The position numbers and the translations under genes were made by a program. From assembly GCF_001953865.1 (NCBI RefSeq), contig NZ_MQUQ01000010.1, forward strand, positions 292,996 through 356,995: DNA of 64,000 nucleotides, read 5' to 3'. The notes below the pieces were generated by a model, which was not told where the DNA came from, searched no databases, and saw nothing but the letters and a program-made list of their open reading frames with translations. Origin of the DNA: Amycolatopsis coloradensis (lineage in GTDB: Bacteria; Actinomycetota; Actinomycetes; Mycobacteriales; Pseudonocardiaceae). This document shows, piece by piece, positions 59,952 through 64,000 of this stretch (its first letter is position 1; each line of letters opens with the position of its first letter).

Positions 59952-61806
59952 GACACGAAGCCTTCACGAACCCACGCGAAGGCCGCAAATGGTGGATTTG
60001 ACCAGTTCAAGATCAACTTTTGGGTATTTACGTGTCGTTCTCTGCCTATTCGCGACGACGGTCATGGGCTGCCCATCTCGGTCTCGGGTATGCATAAAGC
60101 CAGCTCAGGCCCACTGCGGTCATCAGTGCTGAGAATACTGAGTATCGATCTCGACGCGAGCCGCCGCTGCCGAAGTGATCTTGAGCTCCTACACGACTGT
60201 GTGTTCCGCGCATCTGGGATGCCCCCATCGCCGGGAAGCTTCACCTGAAAGGATGCAGCTAATCGTGAATCCATGCCCCATGGGGCCGAGGGAACCCGTT
60301 CGCCCGGTGTCGCAAGCAAAGCTACTTCCTGGTTAACGATCGAGCGGCGCGTTGATGTCGGTACCCCATGCGGGGGAGACGCCGATTCGGTGATTTTACT
60401 GCCACCCAAGGGGTTCCTTGGCCTGGTCGGCGGTCTCGGCCGGGTATGGAGGCTGTCGCGGGGTCGTACTTCACCGGAATGCACGGCCGATGCTGGACGG
60501 TGTGGTCGCGATGATCGGGGTGCTGAGTCGGAGTGGCTGCTGGGTGTCCGGCTTCCGTATCGCTCGTGAGTCGAGAGACAGAGGTGGCGGACGGCGTCTG
60601 CCGTGTCCGCCGCACTCCGGGACGTTCATTATCGCCGGACAACAGAACGCATTTGTTCGAACCCGGTTTCCCAGGCCTTGTACCACCCCAAGCCCGGCTA
60701 CCTCCGCCTCGCAACCCCGTTGCGCGATCGATCAACACAGCCGACAGTTCACTGCGAACACGCGTCCAGGCTTGCGGTCTGGATCGACGCGGTAGATCAG
60801 GAAACAGATCCAAAGCCATTGGCCGCGCCTGCGACGCTTTTTATGGTCTGCTTGCCACGGCTTTAGACTTCAAGGGGGCGTGGCTTGTCGGCTGCCGCGG
60901 CGTCCACTGGAAGTAGTGGCTTCAATGGCGGCCCTCGATCGCTCAGCGGCTGGCTGAAGCCGCGAGCGGACGTGACGGCGAGCGCGCGGTCGGGCTCGCC
61001 CGAACGGCTCACCGGCGAAGAAGAATTCAAGGCGGGACGCCTGCTCGTCCTGATGCATACCGGCAAGTTCGGGACTGCGCCCTAACGAGGCCTGGTGAAG
61101 ATGCCTGTCGCTGAAACTCGGCTGTCCTGGCCGAGCCGCGGAAGCTCAAGGCCGAGCCGGTGTCGCCGCACAACGGATTCCGGGTCAGCGACGTTACGCA
61201 CGCCGGGGGCTGGAGAGCGCCGGAACGACGCCGCCTGTCTCGCCGAAATGGCCGCAGGTCCTGTCGCGGTGCACCGAAATGGCGACGATTCCCGGGGTCG
61301 AGCGAGCACGAAGAGATCTGCCTGCCGAGGCTGGTCGCTCATTCCGGATGCGTTACGGCTTTGTGCTCGGCGCGGTGGGCGTTCTCGATGCGGCAGCGGC
61401 GGTACTGCTCGGCGATCGGCAGGCAGACCTCGTCATTACGCCACCCACCCTGCCCGCCGCCACTCCGGTCGAGCCGGGCAGTGACCTTCAAGCTGGATCT
61501 CGCCGAACCGGACGGCCGGGGAAAACAGGTCTTACTCGCCTGGGCCAGCAATTCGGACCTCGTCGACCACGCGGTGATCGGCGCCCGAAAACGGACCCAA
61601 CCAGCCCGTCGTCGCGTAGCGGGAACACTCGATCACCATTCCGGGCGATCCGGTGCGCCGGTACTGTTAGAGCGCGCCTGTCTCAGGGTGTCGCGAAAGC
61701 CACTTTCAGGACGTCTGATGTCCCGAAAGTGGCTTTCGCGACACGGCCACTGGGGTTCCCGAAGCGACGACAGGGTGGCGGGTCGCCGCTCCGGGCCGAT
61801 CGCGAT
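59952..61806. other. 1.85-kb gene-poor stretch
   Basis: There are many short overlapping frames on both strands, but none has a recognisable family, a good ribosome binding site and sustained coding bias together. The patch 61480-61620 (frame with TFKLDLAEPDGRGKQVLLAW) may be a decayed gene. The only clear structure is the family-G palindrome at 61689-61743. The stretch looks like accessory DNA in decay. Confidence 0.6.
61689..61743. repeat. 25-bp hairpin, family G copy 2
   Basis: TGTCGCGAAAGCCACTTT continuing to 61713 pairs with 61719-61743, with one mismatch relative to the copy at 45493-45547 (TTTCAGGAC versus TTTCGGGAC). The loop differs. It lies just 3' of the small secreted-protein operon read from the other strand. 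Confidence 0.88.
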
Positions 61807-62100
61807 CTACGGTTTCGTGCAGTGGATCCCGGCTTCACCCCGGTACATCACGAAGCTGATCTTCACCGAGTAGAGGTGGATGGTCACGCACTGATCGGGC
61901 GTGTACCCGTAAACGGCCGCGTGGTCGTAGGCCTGCTGCAACGCCGTCCGCTTGGCCGACGCCGAAGTCTTCTCGACAGTCGTCCCGAGGAACGCGCGGG
62001 TCTCCTGCGTGCTCGTCGCGGCACTCGCCACCGTCGGCGCGAGTGTCATGAGCCCGGCGAGGATCGCGGCCCCCGCGCCGCGGGAGATCATCCTGGTCAT
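61807..62100 (-). CDS. Small secreted protein with two cysteines (paralogue 1)
   Basis: 97 residues. A Sec signal peptide (MISRGAGAAILAGLMTLAPT, cleavage near VASAATS) is followed by a mature domain of about 67 residues: an Ala/Gln-rich helix (SAKRTALQQAYDHAAVYGY) and a Cys pair in QCVTIHLYSV and IHCTKP. It resembles the next gene in layout (helix, aromatic-x-x-x-QC, about 25 residues, Cys). I do not recognise a family. ATG 62100 is set by GGGAGGG; the frame is open further upstream but overlaps its neighbour. It is second in the operon. Confidence 0.75.
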   Translation of the reverse strand: MTRMISRGAGAAILAGLMTLAPTVASAATSTQETRAFLGTTVEKTSASAKRTALQQAYDHAAVYGYTPDQCVTIHLYSVKISFVMYRGEAGIHCTKP

Positions 62101-62132
62101 ATTCGTTTCCCTCCCTGGTTCCGGATGAGTCG

Positions 62133-62399
62133 TCAGCGCCGGCAGAAAAGCCAGACGACCGCGCTGTAGTAGCTCGTGTGCGACCGGACGTCGCTGCCGC
62201 GCACGTAACACTGCGAGTCCAGCCAGCCTGTGTTGCGGGCGTAGGTGCGGGCGACCTTTTCCGCCGACGTGATGGCGGCCGAGGGGCCCGGGCCGATGCC
62301 GCTGCCCTGGAACTCTCCGGTCTCCACGGCGAAAGCCGGCGACGCCGACATGGTCATCGCGGCCGCTGCCAGTGCCGCGGCGGTCAGGAACTTCTTCAT
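62133..62399 (-). CDS. Small secreted protein with two cysteines (paralogue 2)
   Basis: 88 residues. A signal peptide (MKKFLTAAALAAAAMTMSAS, cleavage near PAFAVE) is followed by a 60-residue mature protein with the helix SAAITSAEKVARTYARNTGW, then SQCYVRGSDVRSHTSYYSAV and the C-terminal WLFCRR. It is probably stabilised by one disulfide. It is paralogous in layout to the gene downstream. ATG 62399 has GGAGGGG. Its promoter (TTGACA at 62498-62503, TAACGT at 62474-62479 on the minus strand, 18-bp spacer) overlaps a TCAGCTAA box shared with the divergent XRE gene. Confidence 0.78.
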   Translation of the reverse strand: MKKFLTAAALAAAAMTMSASPAFAVETGEFQGSGIGPGPSAAITSAEKVARTYARNTGWLDSQCYVRGSDVRSHTSYYSAVVWLFCRR

Positions 62400-62450
62400 G
62401 GGAACTTCCCCTCCGGGTCGTCAGCCAACATTGACCGACTCCCCTCAGTC

Positions 62451-62550
62451 ATTCATCTCAGCTAACGTGGAAGACGTTAAGGGAGTGCCGTCACGGTTGT
62501 CAACTCTTGTGAACGGGCAGTCCGACAATATTCATTTCAGCTAATGTAGG
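62451..62550. promoter_or_regulatory. Divergent promoter region with two direct 20-bp boxes (probable operators)
   Basis: ATTCATCTCAGCTAACGTGG (62451-62470) and ATTCATTTCAGCTAATGTAG (62530-62549) match at 17 of 20 positions. The first lies just downstream of the minus-strand -10 (TAACGT, 62474-62479). The second contains the plus-strand -10 (TAATGT, 62542-62547) of the XRE gene. One regulator could control both directions. Confidence 0.7.
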
Positions 62551-62555
62551 TGATG

Positions 62556-62978
62556 ATGACCGAACCGCGGGCGACCCCGCTCACCGACCGGATCGACCGC
62601 CTGTTCCAGGTGGTTCGGCGGCCCAACGGTGAGCAGCACAGTCACGAGGAGGTGGCGCGGGCCTGCCGGGAGAGCACCGGCGAGTCGTTCTCCGCGGTCT
62701 ATCTCTGGCAACTGCGGACGGGCCGCCGGGACAACCCGACCAAACGGCACCTCGAAGCGCTCGCGGCGTTCTTCCAGGTGCCACCCGCGTACTTCTTCGA
62801 CGACGAACAGGGGAGGGCACTTGCCGAAGAGATCGAGTTGCTGGGAGCGTTGCGTAACAGCGCGGTGCGCGACCTGGCGTTGCGTGCGGTGACATTGTCC
62901 GAGGAGGGGCTCGGCACCGTGGCCGATATCGTCGAGGCGATCAAACGGCGCGAGGCCAAGCGTGATCAGGGGGAGTAG
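62556..62978 (+). CDS. XRE-type helix-turn-helix regulator
   Basis: About 140 residues. The N-terminal HTH (LTDRIDRLFQVVRRPNGEQH ... HEEVARACRESTGESFSAVY then LWQLRTGRRDNPTKRHLEAL AAFFQVPPAYFFDDE) is the EspR/NbrA-like type seen in actinobacterial XRE proteins, with a helical C-terminal dimerisation tail (EIELLGALRNSAVRDLALRA). Starts at GTG 62550, ATG 62553 and ATG 62556 are in frame. A -10 box ends at 62547, so the transcript is probably leaderless. It precedes an ImmA/IrrE gene by 2 bp. Confidence 0.88.
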   Translation: MTEPRATPLTDRIDRLFQVVRRPNGEQHSHEEVARACRESTGESFSAVYLWQLRTGRRDNPTKRHLEALAAFFQVPPAYFFDDEQGRALAEEIELLGALRNSAVRDLALRAVTLSEEGLGTVADIVEAIKRREAKRDQGE

Positions 62979-62980
62979 CC

Positions 62981-63463
62981 ATGCTTGGCAGGAAGAGCGC
63001 GCTCTGGCGCAGATGTGAGCGCATCGCGTCCGCTGTGCGACTGCCGGATCCGTTCGATGTCACCACGTTGTTCGGTGAGGTCGCGGCGATGCGGGGGCGG
63101 CCCATCGAGCTGGTGGCGCTCGAGGCGCGGCCGGGGGCGCCGTGCGGTGTGCTCGCGGCGACCGAACGAGCGGACTACGTCTTCTACACGCGAGAGACGT
63201 CCCCGTTGCACCAGCGGCACATCCTGCTGCACGAACTCGGTCATCTGCTGTGCGGGCACGTCGAAGGCGAGCTGCTGCCGGAGACGGTGGCCGCGATGAT
63301 CACGCCCTCCCTGTCGGTGGACCTGGTCCGCCGGGTCCTCGGCCGCACGACCTACGCGCAGGAGCAAGAGAAAGAGGCCGAACTCGTCGCGTCGTTGCTC
63401 ATGCGCCGCGCGGTGAGCACCGGTCCCGGATCCGATCGGCTGCGTCACGCCCTCGGTTCATGA
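62981..63463 (+). CDS. ImmA/IrrE family metallo-endopeptidase-like protein
   Basis: 160 residues. The zinc motif HELGHLLCGH (HExxH) is near residue 85, in the sequence RHILLHELGHLLCGHVEG; EQEKEAELVASLLM near 130 supplies the typical third-ligand Glu helix. ImmA/IrrE proteases cleave XRE-type repressors in other systems, and the preceding gene is an XRE regulator, so a protease-repressor pair is likely. It overlaps the downstream membrane-protein gene by 4 bp (ATGA). Confidence 0.88.
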   Translation: MLGRKSALWRRCERIASAVRLPDPFDVTTLFGEVAAMRGRPIELVALEARPGAPCGVLAATERADYVFYTRETSPLHQRHILLHELGHLLCGHVEGELLPETVAAMITPSLSVDLVRRVLGRTTYAQEQEKEAELVASLLMRRAVSTGPGSDRLRHALGS

Positions 63464-64000
63464 TCAGCTACCTGTCCGCGGGGCTGCTGGCGTTGATCGG
63501 CCTCGTCCGGCTGGTGGCGGTCCGTGCCGGGCCGAAGCATCTGGTCGTGTTCTTTCTCAGCATGGCGGCGGGCCTCGCCGTCTCCGCCGACGCCACGGTC
63601 CGGTTGGCCGGCGACGAACTTCTCCCGCGGCTGGTCACCAACGCGCTGCAACTGCTCGCGATGCGCGCGCTGGTGCAGCTGGTCCGCGGTGCCCGGTCCC
63701 CGGAGAAGCCGACGGCGTTCTGGCCGATCGTGCTGTGCTGGGCGCTGATGGTCCTGTGCTACCTGGATTTCGCCCCGCACCGGTTCGAAGTGGGCACACC
63801 AGGGTTTCAATGGCGCTGGAGCGTCGTGGTCTATCAGGTGAGCCTCACGGCGTACGGGGTCGCGTGCCTGGTGACGTTCACCCGCACCGTGGCCCGTAGC
63901 GCCGCGGGCCGTCCACGAGGGGCGTTCCGGACAGGTCTGCGGATCCTCGTCTGCGCCGCCGTCACGACCATCGCGTGGGTGGTGTTTTCCGGGCTTCCCT
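63460..64000 (+). CDS. MAB_1171c-like multi-pass membrane protein, partial at window edge
   Basis: The first 180 residues are visible, and the frame stays open to the edge. There are at least five predicted transmembrane helices (SAGLLALIGLVRLVAVRAG; VVFFLSMAAGLAVSADATVRL; PIVLCWALMVLCYLDFA; VVVYQVSLTAYGVACLVTF; ILVCAAVTTIAWVVFSGLP). The arrangement XRE, ImmA/IrrE, membrane protein is a recurrent actinobacterial cassette whose membrane member is annotated MAB_1171c-like. It might sense or transport something controlling the XRE repressor; this is inference. Confidence 0.72.
   Translation, partial: MISYLSAGLLALIGLVRLVAVRAGPKHLVVFFLSMAAGLAVSADATVRLAGDELLPRLVTNALQLLAMRALVQLVRGARSPEKPTAFWPIVLCWALMVLCYLDFAPHRFEVGTPGFQWRWSVVVYQVSLTAYGVACLVTFTRTVARSAAGRPRGAFRTGLRILVCAAVTTIAWVVFSGLP

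Noticed and set aside
61160..61873. 237-residue plus-strand ORF in the gene-poor stretch
   Set aside because: No family recognised, uneven codon bias, and it runs through the family-G palindrome; at most a decayed fragment around 61480-61620.

Overview
The window is high-GC actinobacterial chromosome, most likely Pseudonocardiaceae and probably Amycolatopsis (the genus is my inference). Evidence: strong GC third-position bias, frequent GTG/TTG starts, many leaderless promoters (TANNNT 6-7 nt before the start codon), and families such as DUF397, DUF2510, F420-dependent LLM oxidoreductases and MAB_1171c. From about 1.1 to 51 kb the core order (etfBA, GNAT, plsC-like, cysteine desulfurase, mnmA, MetE-like, ligA, ACT protein, gatCAB, LppZ-like lipoprotein, DoxX-like, CFP6-like PH protein, ilvBNC, serA, leuB, FAH, tRNA-Gln/tRNA-Glu) matches the Rv3029c-Rv2993c region of Mycobacterium tuberculosis as I remember it.

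Layout. 1-11 kb: end of a transporter, DegV, electron-transfer flavoprotein, lipid acyltransferases, a LuxR-type regulator with its MFS transporter, and tRNA thiolation genes (desulfurase plus mnmA). 11-23.4 kb: MBL/GNAT pair, scramblase-like protein, MetE-like protein, ligA, a VapBC locus whose toxin is frameshifted, and gatCAB. 23.4-30 kb: a frameshifted ORF in a repeat-rich spacer, LppZ-like lipoprotein, dehydrogenase, DUF72, DoxX, ilvD and PH protein. 30-33.8 kb: ilvBNC behind a leader-peptide attenuator. 34-38.6 kb: accessory genes (SnoaL, ankyrin, two LLM oxidoreductases, TetR). 38.7-48.2 kb: serA, a secreted subtilase, leuB, and cimA behind a second attenuator whose leader peptide carries three consecutive Ile codons. 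48.2-51.1 kb: FAD oxidoreductase, HAD hydrolase and two tRNAs.

Immediately after tRNA-Glu the conserved synteny stops. A decayed serine recombinase is followed by an accessory region with the most notable locus in the window: a two-gene operon (52141-56849) of a trypsin-co-occurring (TRYPCO-type) protein and a 1461-residue fusion of a trypsin-like protease, a NACHT/STAND NTPase, HEAT-like helices and a long RelA/SpoT-like module (HD, synthetase, TGS, ACT). The protease triad and Walker motifs look intact, but key residues of both the ppGpp hydrolase and synthetase sites are replaced. I read it as an NLR-like conflict or immune protein using a pseudo-RSH as sensor and the protease as effector. 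Downstream are a TPR protein, a Fic protein with a degenerate motif, a 1.9-kb gene-poor stretch, two small secreted paralogues and an XRE/ImmA-IrrE/membrane-protein cassette running off the end.

Intergenic spaces carry several families of long, often perfect palindromes (4.8, 10.9, 12.6, 23.4, 27.6, 33.8, 35.1, 40.3, 45.3, 45.5, 48.2 and 61.7 kb). Some are ordinary terminators. Others are near-identical copies of dispersed elements with no described function that I know of. All family calls are from reading the translated sequence by eye; no database search was run.
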